Below the pieces are notes generated by a model that did not search any database, was not told the origin of the DNA, and saw only the letters and a list, made by a program, of their open reading frames with translations. A stretch of DNA of 64,000 nt, taken from the NCBI GenBank assembly GCA_963691655.1, contig OY829328.1, forward strand, positions 86,742,400 to 86,806,399, given 5' to 3'. How positions within the stretch are numbered: position 1 is the first letter of the stretch; every line of letters begins with the position of its first letter. Of the stretch, positions 12,533-25,794 are shown piece after piece. Made by a program: the position numbers and the translations under genes. The DNA comes from Toxonevra muliebris (taxonomy: Eukaryota; Arthropoda; Insecta; Diptera; Pallopteridae).

Positions 12533-15282
12533 GCTATTTCTACCTGCGGTACTTGAATATATAAAAAAGTTTTGTAACACTTTGTTGCCAGTTTTCCAAC
12601 ATTAAAAGCAAACCAAACCTTTTTGGTTTGGTTGCCCGCGTAAATTGTAGCAAAATTATAGCAACATCTTATATTATTACATAGTATACGTACGTAAATA
12701 CATCGTAACATTTTAATTGAAAATGTCACTCATACGCTTAGTTGAACTCAGTTAAAAGTTTTTTCTTTTCCAAGTACCTATCTACCTACTTAGTTGCTAT
12801 TCTTTTAACGTTGATGCGAAAGTTCTGGCAGCTATTTAGGTAAACTATTTGCAGTAAATTATTTTATTATCACATTTTTACTTGAATTGTTTCTTCAGCA
12901 CGTAATTTCATATAGAAATGACCTAAAGTTTTGGTCATTTGTGGCTTATTAAAAATGATTAGTCCTGAGTGAATTGTTTTTCAAATACTTTTTTATATTA
13001 TCTTAAAAGTGTATCTGGACTGTGACTAATTAATTACAAATTTAATGAAATCGTTTATGAATTAGGATTGTATTGACCTGTCAGAGTATGGGTTCAATAA
13101 AAGATAGCGATGATTTTCTGGAATTAAACAAAATGAGTGAGAAACTTTTATTAGTCGATCTATTTAATTTTTATCTAAATAGCTATAAATTAATAAGTGA
13201 AACTGCAATGATGTACGTGGATTAAAGAAAAAACTTTTCATCATGTCCTGGGTTCATATTTAGACACACATTTAATGAACATTATTGAGTTTTTGCTCAT
13301 GTAATTGATAAGAAGCCTATGGTTTTAAATATTTTTGTGATTTTTTTATCAAAATAATCAAATAAAACTCACCAACCTTGAGTATTTATGTCTCAAAATA
13401 TTTAATAAAATATCAATTAAATGCCACTCACAGGCACTGATGAATATGATAGAGATTTAATGAAATTTTCGTATAATAGAAAATGTAAAATAATTAAAAA
13501 CTTTTTTTATTAAATCAAACCATCGTAAATTAATTTTGTACGCATACACTGTAAAAAACTCCAAAACAAAAACTTAATCAATTAAACGTAGAATATTTTA
13601 CTTTTGAACAAAAGATGAAAAACCAAACATTGAAAACTCTTAATGTCCTTAACACACATTAATTACGTACAATAACCACAACACAAACAACAACAATAAT
13701 TGTTATAGTTACTTATAACAATAACAGTATAAGCTCCAACAGCAACAGCAACCACAAAAACCAACTACACGTCACACAATAAACAGTAAACAAAAAAAGA
13801 ATAATGAAAAAACACAGAAAAAACTTGAAGGAGAAGAAGCAGAAAACTTTTTCGTATTGTAGAATTGTAGAGCCTTCAACTGACTTAATTGACATTCATC
13901 AATATATATGATTTTCCTTGCTTGCTTAGTATTTATGTAAATGCATGTGTGTGTGTGTGTAAATAGCCACGTATGTATGCGTGTGTATGTTTTTGTTTAG
14001 TAGTTTTCACATTCATTTTACTACCACTTCAACTGCTGTCTGGTGTTTTCCTATTTAACGAAACATTGTTGATGAGGATGATATTGACAAAAGTATTGAA
14101 AGCTTAAGCAGCTTATGGTAGTGTTAGTATCAATATCTAGATATAAATATGTGTGTGTGTATTTTTGTGTAGCTGTGCAGCTGCATGTAGGTATATGTCA
14201 ATAGCAATAAAAACATATACGTAGTATACGGTTCATTAAGCACAAATCATGAAAGGTTCTACAGCAAAAATGTTGTCAGGAACGGCGATAAAAAATGCTT
14301 CTGAATACTAGCTAGACTTTTTTCAATCAAAACTAACTACAGCGGACACTTGTGTAAATACTTAAAGTTATTTAAACGCATATATGAGTATATCTTATAT
14401 CTAAGTTCATTGATTTGTATATTTGCTATCCATGGCTTATTTATTATTGAATAAAATATCGATTAGTTTCACCCCCAACTTATGTATTTAGTTATAAAAA
14501 TAATTGTAGCCTTATGTTGGTAGTAGCTATTTAAATCTAATTTTAATAAATAATTTAATTTCATTCATGCGTTCATGGCATTTGCATTATTCATATTTTT
14601 GTTTATCTACGAATTTGTCGATTTCTTTTTTTATATAAATGATTAAGTAATTTTTGATTAATAGAAAATAATATAAGCAATTTATTATCCTTTTATCTTG
14701 ACGAAAATTAAATATTGCTCATATGTCAAATAGGTAAAGCAATTAAAATAATTGCTAGATTTGTGTTTATATTATATTTTTAGATAATGATTGATTAATT
14801 ATTCCAAGTACAAAATGTATAGAAATTTAGCGAAATTTAAACAATTCTTGATTGCCAATTTTTTTTTCTTTTTTGCCCCTTTAAAATTCATTTATGTGAT
14901 GACTACACATTATTTAAATGAAACAAATACATGGAACAGTAGTCAAGACTTTGAAAAAATTAACAACTAGATTTAACTTTCATAGTCTACAAAAACATAA
15001 TAAATTGATTGAATGGGGCCTGATTCAGAAAAATTACATCTAGAATTATTTTTCTAAAACACACACACTCTCATGTACTAGACTTCCAAATAACGAACTG
15101 TTATGCAGACTAGTAATAAGAAGAAAAACACAACAACAAATAAGTATACAGAACGATAGTGGTAGTTTGCTTTCAATATCTTTATTCAGTGAAGATATTT
15201 GGAATCAAATCTGGAATTCTTGGATATGATTTCAAATATTAGTAGCTTATATAGGATATTGAAAGATTAAGAACTATCACTA

Positions 15283-15331
15283 AGATCACTGATGAGGAAT
15301 CGTGGCGGATTCCGAAACGGCCGTCTGATTT
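15283..15331 (+). ncRNA. type I hammerhead ribozyme, Penelope-like-element type
   Basis: Self-cleaving RNA motif with every core part in order. Stem I 5' strand AGATCA is 15283-15288. Core CTGATGA is 15289-15295. Stem II is a perfect 6-bp hairpin, GGAATC (15296-15301), loop GTGGCG, GATTCC (15308-15313). The core GAAA is 15314-15317. Stem III is minimal: A15317-T15324 and C15318-G15323 closing the palindromic loop GGCC. The cleavage site GTC ends at 15325. Stem I 3' strand TGATTT (15326-15331) pairs with the 5' strand over 6 bp (one G-U). A further AGAA/TTCT pairing (15270-15273 with 15336-15339) can extend stem I beyond an internal loop. A one-to-two-pair stem III is typical of hammerheads in Penelope-like elements and retrozymes. 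No reverse transcriptase or GIY-YIG ORF is seen nearby, so this is probably a solo terminal repeat. Confidence 0.85.
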
Positions 15332-15825
15332 GCCCTTCTCTGTATACACTGTGGTTGTGATGACTACGCATATGCGTTCTTTAAGCCTGTTACACATTAT
15401 TTAAAATTTATTTAGGTTTATGATCTAATGACCAACGATCAAAATATATGGGATTTTCAACGTTAAGAGGGGGAAGAAGGGTTATTTGCAGAAGCTTTCT
15501 CTTTAAATCCGCTAGTACTTGAAAGTATTTTAAAACTATATTTTTATATTATGTTCTTATGAGCAGACGAAATTTCTCAAAATTGCATTTCATTGTATTC
15601 TTTTGTATATGAACGTCTTTTCATATCAAAATAATAATAATAGTTTTTCAAAATTTTTTAATATATTTTACTAGAAAATTTCCTTGCTTTTACCTTGCAT
15701 GCCATCATTTTTTATACTTTTTTACTAAAAATCTAGTTCTTTGTCTTTCCACAATTTATTTTTCAATTCACAAAACTTGAACCACCATCATAGTTTTGCA
15801 ATAAGCTCCTTTTACTTTGGTCCAC

Positions 15826-15905
15826 GGTTTCCTCTGTATTCCACGTCGTCTTTGCATGGCCTTTTTTCTGCTTTCTAGATGGTCCCAGTTAAACGTCTGG
15901 GTCCT
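15826..15905 (-). pseudogene. possible reverse-transcriptase C-terminal scrap
   Basis: The minus strand reads RKQKKGHAKTTWNTEETVDQ, resembling the R-x-GRPKTTWRRTVE motif at the end of many non-LTR ORF2 proteins. It is very short, with stops on both sides. Confidence 0.25.
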
Positions 15906-16108
15906 TACACAACATAAAGCTGAACCATTTACACTTTTTGCAATTCATATTTTGATGATTTCACTTCCAAATCTCTAAGAAAAAACTTTAAAATAAATTC
16001 AGAAAATGTCAGTAGTATGCAAAAATTTTATGGAGTTTTACTGACACATAAAACGTGATTCAAATAGAACATTAATAAAGAAGATACAAATATCAAGCCA
16101 TAATCACT

Positions 16109-16233
16109 AAATTATCGTAAGCGCCATTTTTTTCAAAAATCGCTTTTTTTATCAAAAATTGGATTTAACACAAAGAGCATATTGCATATTGTGTCATACT
16201 ACCTTCTTCACTTTTTGGCGCTTACGATAATTT
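16109..16233. mobile_element. MITE-like inverted repeat, 125 bp
   Basis: AAATTATCGTAAGCGCCA (16109-16126) is exactly complemented by TGGCGCTTACGATAATTT (16216-16233). The inner sequences do not pair, so this is a pair of 18-bp terminal repeats around an 89-bp spacer rather than a simple palindrome. No ORF and no clear target duplication. Confidence 0.55.
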
Positions 16234-18663
16234 GACGATAATGCTACAAATCCCCTAGATTTTATTAGTTGAGTGTAAAATTTGTTTTATATTAAATAAC
16301 CCCGCTTTCGTTTTACCTTCATCGTTCATAAACACAATCGAGAGAAAAACATCAAAGAAAACAAACTTGCTCTTTGACTTTCTTATTCTCTTGGTCTCTT
16401 GCTTTTCAACAAATACTCTCTCATTTAAGTACACTTGCACTTTTTTTCGTACAAAACCGAAGCTTTCTCTCTTTCGCTCTTCTACGCCATTTAACTATTT
16501 AAGTAAGAAAATGTTTAAATGCAATTACTTAAATAAAATTGAGTAAATTGAACATTTATTATAAAAAGTAGTCATTTCCGTTGTGTGTAATGCCACATAC
16601 AGAGTTTTTCTATTTGGTTTTTCACAATTCAAATGCACCTATGTGAGAGAATTACATTTTCAGATAGACAAAAAAACTCAACATTTTGCACCTGATTTTT
16701 GTATTTAATTTTCTGGTGGATTATATTTATTTTTTAAATATTTTCAAAATACTGAATAAAATTGAGTTTTTTCTAACGCTTTTTGCCCACAATGCAATAG
16801 AGTAAAACGAAATGTCTCTTAATTTGACATTGTGCGTGACATTTATTATGTGCTTTTAATATATGAGAATATGAATTATTCTTTGATTCTCTGTGGGTGG
16901 TAGCTGCTTGGCAATTTTTGAATATGTATTACCTATTTCTAAATATATGCCTGAACCCACGTTATTCAATAGAAAATCTCTTTTTTACCACCAATAGCGA
17001 AGATATTTGTCGATTCAACGTTTGCCGAACATTTATTTTTGAAACAGTAAATGTGGCATCAGTAAATGCGGAAACACACGTGATTACTTTACGACTGATT
17101 GTCAGTAGCATGATAAATTAAATTTGTGGAAATTCGCATGCATATGAGTGGCATTTACTGCGTCTTTGAGCATAAAATAGATAAAGGTAGGCTAAGTTAT
17201 AAAAATTATTTACAAAATTGCTGCATTTTTATTAAATTTTCAAGAAAAATATCGAAAAACCAACTCGGGGTAATATTTTGAGCCAATAATTGTACTATTG
17301 CAATGAAAATTCAAATTTTTAAAAGCAGAAAACAACTTTACAACACAATAGTTGAAAACAGAAATGATTTCTAAGCAATTCTTCAGTTACTCTTTGTCAA
17401 TGCTAGCGCTTAATTGTATTCGTTATGCTGCTGGAGGGACATGTGATTGAAATTTGATACTTGCATGTCATTCTAAAATGAAGATGAAAGATGAAGAGTG
17501 ATTATTTATGAATGAAAAGAGGAAGTCAGTTATACATAGATACACATTTTTGCATAACAACAATTTTTTTTTTTAATTGCGAAATTTTGTTTCGATTGGG
17601 CTCGCATCTCTTTTCAGTAACTACCAGCAGGAGAAACCCACATTCCATTTTTAGTGCAGGTAGTTATTTCTTTATATTTGTAATAAATACTATTAAAAAA
17701 TAAAGAAATGATTCGTGAAAAAAACAAAAAAAAGCAATTTTTTCGATCCTCACTGAGCACTAGGAAACAAAACTTTTTTTGACATAAAGACAGTTCTAGG
17801 AATTTCTAAGTATATCATTTTTTTTCTCTTTTTTTTTTTTTGTTATTTTCCTTATTACTTAATGTGTTTTTTTTTTTATTTCTGAAAGCCAACAACAACG
17901 CCATAATAGAAACACGACAAATTAGATTTTTGTTTTGAACAACAGCACGTATGACTGACCTTTCATATGTCATGCATACACAAAGTGATGGACAGTTATG
18001 GAAAGACTATAGCTTATTTGTGCATTTATATGCATAACAGTTTCAGTTCTAAAGAGAAATTTTGCAAGTTGAAGAATTTTTTTCACTAAGAAATGATTCT
18101 TCATCTCACATTGACAGTCAAGCATATGAGTCGTTTTTGTTTTTGTATATGCTTTCATACAAATCTTTCTACAGCAAATGAAAGTAGAATACAAATATCT
18201 AGAGCCATTGCAATACAGTTGAGTTCATACTTATTAGTGAAACACATGCACAATTAGTTTCATTTTTATAGAAATTTCAAAGAATTTTAATTGCATAATT
18301 CCTATTGAAGAAAAATGTTCGTGCACTAATTTGAAATGTAAAAATGCAATTTAAATTTTTTCACAACAGAAAGTTTTATTTCAGATTTTATCATACACTG
18401 AGTCAAGTCGTTAATTTCATATTAAGTATATCAAAATTAACTTATTAACAAAATTTAGTATTTTAATAGCAACCAAATTGCAAACCTCACATTACGTTTA
18501 GCCCCCAGCAATTTACTGAATTTTGAAAAACACAAAAAATCGTCAAAATAATTTTAAAAAATCAGTCTCAAACAAAAATGGAAATATATAAAAGTAGAAC
18601 CTAAGTAAAATATTATTTCCAATTAAATTCATTTTAAAAAATTATAAAAATATTACATTTTCA

Positions 18664-21480
18664 TAAATGTCACTCATACGTCTAGTAGTCCAAAAACAAC
18701 TTAAGCTTGCAGTAATAAAAATCATTGCATGAAAACCAATTTTCTTCATTATTTCTCATGCTGCCAAATAGCATTCATTGCTTTTTCATCTTATCGATGT
18801 CCGGTTTAATATGCCCAGTGACAGCTGCCACTTTTTAGTGTCAAACATTACCTTCATTCATTCCGATCTATGCACTGTAATAACTATTATATTCATTCGA
18901 ATGCCTTAAAGCATATTGCTTGATGATTGATGATGATTATTTATGTGTTAAATTTGAAATGCTTCAATAATTCAGGGCGAATAATAATTTGTAAGTCGAA
19001 TATGAAATTATTGGCTTTGGTTGAAGAAAAATGAAATGTGATTATGAAAAGTAAAACTAAGTAAAATGAAAAATATTTATATCCAATAATGTTAAAATAT
19101 AAATATTGCATTGCAAAAAGTAACTAAGATAGAAATCTATGTATATCTGTGCCTTCATAATATATTTTATATTACATTTACACTATATTGTCTACAAAAT
19201 AATAAAAAAATATTAGATTTCAATGGAATTCCAATTCAACGCTTCTTCTTTTGCTTTATTAAACATGAAAATCTACTTCAGCAATACACAAATGATACTC
19301 AAATAAATTAATATAAACAAAACGCATACACTTCAATATTAACTATGAAAACCACATACATAAAGAAAAAAAACTAAAAGAACCCAATGAATATTATTTT
19401 TATATTAAAAACAGGTACTAAAATTTATACAAAAATATAAAGAAAGAAAAAACCTTGAAACAAATACCTAAATATGCTAGAATGCATTTAAATATGCACA
19501 TACCTAGTGATGACTTGGCATATATAAATACATACAAACAAATTTTTTAAAAGGGAGTAAACAAATATGTAGCTACTTAATATGTCTACAATATTTTCCT
19601 ATATAGGCAGCTATATGCAGATATTTGCTGATTCATTGTTGTGTTAGTAAGTAACTAACAAATTTATTAGCTGTATATACTCTCAAGGATATTATTGTCA
19701 CACATATAATATGTGCAGACGCATATATGTAGTTAAAAGTGTAGCAGCTACTCATATGAGTACCTGACATAAATTTGTGAGTGAAATTTGTGCTGATTTA
19801 TACAATTTCTTTTGAAAAAGAGCTAATAGTAAAAACAAAAACAAATATGTACAACAAAAAAAAACAAATGAGAACAACAAGTGATAAAGGCAAGTAACAA
19901 AAAAAAAACAAACAAAAGGAATACGAAATTTATGCTAAAAATATGCAGAAGACGCAAAAATTGAAACCAAAAACGTTAAAAGAAACGTGCATCAGTCAGT
20001 AGTGAGATATTCGCCTTGTGCTTTTCTTTCTTAAGATTTTCATATTTATTTTTTGCTATGCTTGGATATTGCTAGAATAGTAGTAGAGTGAAATGAAAAC
20101 GAATGACTTTCCAACAATATTTGTCAGCAAATATGACAAATTTATATAATTTGTCATACAACTGGACGAATGAGTGACATATTTGATATTGGCATGCAAA
20201 AAGAGATAGAGGGGGTGGAGAAGAGGGAGAGAAGAAAAAGAAAAAATTTTAATTAATTCTGTTTTTTGTTTTTACCTATGAAAGATTTTTATGCTTGCCC
20301 CACTATGGACACCAATCATTTTAAATATAAATAATTACACTGTGCAACAGGTACAAATCTGAATTTGAATTCAATTATTTTTAAATTAATTTTACGTAGC
20401 AGATAAGGAATCTGTGGTCAGTTTATTTGGGCCTTTTTGCGCTTAACGTTGGTTAAAACTGAATATAACTAGTAAACAAATCACCCGTCTTAAAATATCG
20501 TGTCATGAGGCATACTCTAAAAGTGAAATTGTGCAGAGTAAATAAATTAATGAAATTAATAACAAAATATACCAAATTCGAATTGGTGCATATAATTAAA
20601 AAATGCTCAGAATTCGATTTTTAAAATTTGAGGAAATTGACTGATGATTGCTAAAATATCGTCGTCGTTCAAGCAGAAATCACTAAGTCCAAATTATTTT
20701 TTTTTAATTGGTTCCGTATTAATTAGCTTCTATAATTCGAATGATTTAATAAATTCGATTTTTAATGATCCAGTTGAAACGTATACTAATGTGTATTTCA
20801 ATCTATGGACTTTTTAAGTTTTGCCAGTGTTCGTAGCTGACCATGCACTGCATACACTAACTTCATCTCAGAATTTGAAAAAATGGACTCAGTCAATTCT
20901 GCCACAACGCCGACTGTTTGTTCTTTATAGTGAAGTGCATTTCTCACTTTAAATCTGCTCCAATTTCTAGAATATAGCACATTTTTAATCTGCTTCAGAC
21001 CACATTTCTATGGTCTAGTAGAAATCAGATTTCAATAGAACAGTGCTCAATTTCAATAGTAAAACGTTTGTTTCTATTGTATAATACTTTAGCCTGCCTC
21101 ACTTCATTTCCAATTTATTTGATTCAAACTAGAGCCGCCAACCCCTTAAACTTAAAATATTATTTCAATAATAACAAAATGTTTTTGAATTCATTATTCA
21201 TTATTATTTTTTTTAAAATTAATTTTTCGTTTATATTTTCTTTGCATTTATAAAACAATAAGAATTTTTTTTATATAAGTATAAGGATTTTTTGTATATT
21301 TTTACCTATGAATTTATATAACAAAAAAATTTAATGGCATGTTGTTTTCATCGCACAATATGCAACCGTCCATTTGCATTATATGGAAAACATGAAAAAC
21401 ATTTATTTTCATGAATGTTGTGGCGAAGAGAGTGGCATATTGTGTTTTTTATTTTCTACTAGACGTATGAGTGACATTTA
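18664..21480. repeat. 2.8-kb segment bounded by a perfect 25-bp inverted repeat
   Basis: The 25 bases at 18664-18688 (TAAATGTCACTCATACG...) are the exact reverse complement of 21456-21480. Identity stops on both sides at the same base. The interior is AT-rich and holds only an unrecognised 60-codon minus-strand frame (20798-20980). It may be a DNA-transposon remnant, but no transposase is recognised. Confidence 0.55.
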
Positions 21481-23519
21481 ATATGATGGTTTTAAAAATA
21501 GGTCAGCACGGATATGCAAAGTATCCTAGTTCTTTCTCTGGTGGTCACAATTTTTTTCTGAAATTTATAGCCATTTCTAGCATTGCTATTTCACTCAATT
21601 ATTTTTCACACTCATGTTAGGTGCCATTCATTTTTTTTCTTTAACTAGCGTTGACAAATTAATTAAACGTTAGAGTTATGTACATAGAGAAGTTGATATC
21701 AATTGTGGTTTTAAAGAAAGGTTACATGGAAAACTATAATGAGTCTTCTTTTTAAAGTGATCTCCTTTTTTAGAAAATGAACAAAATTATGTTTTGTATT
21801 TATTAGAAACTATTTAAATATTTACAGTTCAAAAATCAAAGTTCATGTTCACAAAGAACTATAAAAATGTTCATCACACGCCATGTTGAACTTTTATGCA
21901 CAAGAAATAGCTCTGCATTATTATGTATAAAATAATTTTCACTGATTCAAATGTGCCACATTATATTTCTCCAGCTTGAAAAAATACTACAGCAAAATAG
22001 AAAAAACATCCATAAAAATTATTAATTGAAAAAAAAGAAAACAGTAACGAAAAAAATGTGTAACAATTTGCTAGGATTTTTTGTTTGTTAACTTTTTCTA
22101 AAAACGTTTTCCACAATTATGCGCTTTTGCTTAGTAATTCAGCATTGCACAGACACACACTCACTCACACATTCAGAGAAGTAGTTTGCAGTGGTTTGCA
22201 AAAATTGCAATTCTCTGTATAAATTACTTCTACTACAACTGCATTTTATCTGCTCTTGTTTCTACTATGGCTGTATTTTATTTTTGAACCAAACTATTTT
22301 TTCCTTCAGTTTTTAATTGAAAGAAGTTTTTTTCAACCTTACCTTGACTGAAACTCAGTACTACTTTTATTATGCATTAATGAGTTGTAGAGTTTAAAAA
22401 AAATTTAATTTAACGCTTCAACGAAATACAGAAACGCAAGAAAATAGAAGTAATTGACACATAAAAAAAATTAACATTTTAATGAAATTATGTAATGAAA
22501 AAATCATTAAAATGAAAGGGTGGTGAATTTTTTTTTGCTCTTTTCTAGCATATTTCTATTTAACTTTTGTTGTTATTATTTAATATTTTAAGAGCTTTTA
22601 TCATTAGTAGACATTATGATTATTTTTATTATTTTTAATTAAAATTAAGCTTTCGTATTACTTTCAGTTTTATCTTATTGCTTTAGCATAACTTTAGGCG
22701 CTGCGGAAAAATATCTTAATACTTTTGTGTAATTGTCATTAATTTAATCATATGCGTCTATATATACAAGAATGAGTTTTTTACGTGTACATTACTGTAC
22801 ATTTTTGCCCAAGAAAAAATTAGTCTTAATGTTGATAACGCAAAAGTACAAACAAAAGTAAAATATTATTATTACAGCACCTAAGGGTATGCTTGATTTT
22901 GTTGGAGAGCACATTTCATACATTACTCATATGTCAAGCTGATTAAATTTCTATAATCTGTTAGATGAATATCAAATGCACTAGTGGTAGAAGATTTAAC
23001 TTCAAAACGACTCAGCTAGAATATGTTTTCAGTCTTTTGTCCTCCTTCCTGATAGTTAGCGACCAAAGTGCGGTAAACAATTAATTGTACACAAAAAATT
23101 CATTAAGTAACTAAATTGTTATGCAAATATTAGTTCAAATATTGATTTCTCATTTTGGTAACAGATTTTTTTCAAGTATCATATAATTACACAATAAAAA
23201 ATTAATTGATTTTTGAGTTGAAATATTAATTTTCATAAAATTATGTACAGCTTATTTAACAGTAAATATAAATTTCAATTATGCGAAAATATTAAAAATA
23301 AAATATGGGGAATTATTATTTTTATGTAAATTTCCAATTCAGTGCAATGCCACAAATAAATAATATTTCAATCAATCAGCAATTGAATTGTAATTAAATC
23401 AATTATCATAAAACACCTGATGATTGCTGCTGGTGGTTGCTTGATGCTATTGTTATTTTCGTGATTGCTGCAATTGGTGAGGTAGCAACTATTGTTAATG
23501 TTATAGTTAATGATTTGGT

Positions 23520-23610
23520 TGCTACTGTATTTTTTGTTGTTGTTTCTACTGATGATACTGCTACTGATGATTATGATGATAATGATGATTATTATGGCAA
23601 ATGATGATAT
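23520..23610. repeat. GTT and GATGAT trinucleotide tract
   Basis: TTGTTGTTG is followed by GATGAT/TGATGATTATGATG repeats over about 90 bp. Simple-sequence DNA. Confidence 0.5.
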
Positions 23611-25794
23611 CTGTCAAATCAATCATCATCTGGTAATTACAAATAAATTTATTATTATATGCAAATATATCAAAGTAAAGTAACCACATGCAACTTGTCT
23701 CTTGCATGCAAAATTATAATAATCATATATTCATGTTGAATGGCTGTTTAAGCATTAAGCTTTAAATTTACCCACCATGTAAATATAAACACATTGAAAT
23801 TACTTTGAACTGCAAATCCATGATGCAAATTCAATTTGGATTTGAAATTGTAATTATCAATATATATACTCATGTAAATATACTCAAATTATAATAATAA
23901 TAATAATCATATGCAATTGTGTTTCTGTTTGTGGTGTAAATCATTGTATCAATATTTAGTTATTTGGTTGAATTATTGAAAGTTTGAATATTGTGGCAGT
24001 CACATCATATCACAACAGTGGCAACTAACTAAGTAGGAGCTTTTCACATGATAATTGAATTTTATGGTTAAAGCATCAACAATATTAGTGGCCTGCGTGA
24101 AATGAGTTTTTTGGAATAAGAAGCAAAAATAACTAAGAAATTTAAATATAACCATACATACCTATCTAATATACTGATTGGAACATCAGCCAACATGTGG
24201 TATGAGTAATATTTATTTATAGGGGCCGAAGTATAACTTTGATGAGTGATGATTTGCTAAGATTTATTTAAGTGCAAAGTGCAAATAACAACTGCTCAAG
24301 GATATTTAATAACTTACTTAAATACAGTAATTTTCGGTTAATAAAGCCCCATTTCAATTGCTCCAGAAAGTTAATATTTTCAGCTCAACATGCACTCGAA
24401 TTTCCGGGCTAACTAAATCAGAAATTCTCATTAATGCAATGCAATTCGAGATTACTGTATTCTCCAAACATAAATCTACACTAACTCCTACTACCCTTCT
24501 CTCCCAATCAGGGAGTTTTAAAAGCAATTAAATCACATACAATGAGATCAAAGCTACTTCCCTAATCTAAACTAATCCAAACTAACCCTAAGAAACTAAA
24601 CTTTATAACAAAAAAAAAAACACTTTGAAATACTTAAGAATAAACTTAAAGTTTACTTTTTAGTCGCTTAAAAAATATTAAATAATTAAGCACTACACAT
24701 AAAATACTACAACACAAAACTAACTAAATTTTCAAAAATTTTTCATTAAAACTTCATCTACTTACAATAACACAACTCACACCCTGCGGTCTTGACTGCT
24801 CTATGCATACCGCTCACATTTTTACAATTTCACTAACAAAAACAGTCAAAACTTCTCAACTTTTCTTCAATATAGAAAACTTCATAACAAGAGCAGCAAA
24901 TAGAAAAAAAAATATTGGTATTGGTTTTCCAGCAAAAAACAAAAAAAAAAACAAAAAAAAGGTTTGTAATCATAAGCAGGAAAAATGAAAAAACCGACAT
25001 CTTGCCACAATCCAAAACTTATTGCTTTTCATTTATCATAAAGGCAAACTTAGCTTTATTTATTTGCTGAAACTTTCATCCACCCTTCCCTAACCCATGC
25101 ACTTTTCGCTGCCTACTTCCGCGTTTTTAATAAGAATTACTTCTTCTTTTTTCTGGATTGAGTAAATGTTAAAGTTTTATGTTTTTTATTTATATTTTTA
25201 ATGCAATTCAAAAACTTTTGAAATACACAAATTTATTATTTTTTGTTTAATTCCAATTACAGCAAATAAATAACAAAAACTGCATTAAAAGTTTTTTCTA
25301 TAATTTGATTGCAAAAAAAATATATGAGTGTGAGTTTGTAATTGTGTAGGCGATATCTGAATTGAAAGCATTTTTCTCTAGTTGCCTTAACTTTTTTTTG
25401 AGTTATAGTGAAATATGACGAGGGTGTGGTATTTCTACTACAAAATATGCTAATGACAATCAGGAACTGTAGAAAACTATATTAATAATAATTCGATTTC
25501 ATTGAGTCTATTAAAAAGAAAGAAAAACAAAACTAAAGCAATCAGTGCTTTTGAGTAATATTCAATTCAATCATTAATTACATGTTACTGATACGCCATG
25601 ATGGTCAGAAGGATATATTTATAGCATTATCAAATCGATTTATGATGTAAAAAATATATTTTTACAAGTGCCTATCAAAATATGTAGGCAAAAAACATTC
25701 ACGGGTACAGCAGTATACTCAAGTTCCTACCTTTGCAAACAGGTTTTACCGACAGGTTTTACAGACCTTACCAGACAACATAATTCCGAAGCAT

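Larger units (their letters stand above)
1..15282. other. noncoding expanse, window start to the ribozyme
   Basis: No gene is supported. Apart from the repeats listed separately there are (TCTG)n at about 1163-1215, an A/T run near 5052-5069, TA repeats at 5321-5337, CT at about 9463-9480, and CA/TG tracts. A 22-codon frame at 9241-9309 (MPKRDAGVKEAEAVEDESAT...) is low-complexity and probably not a gene. The remaining open frames are short and AT-driven. It could be intergenic or long intron. Confidence 0.7.
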
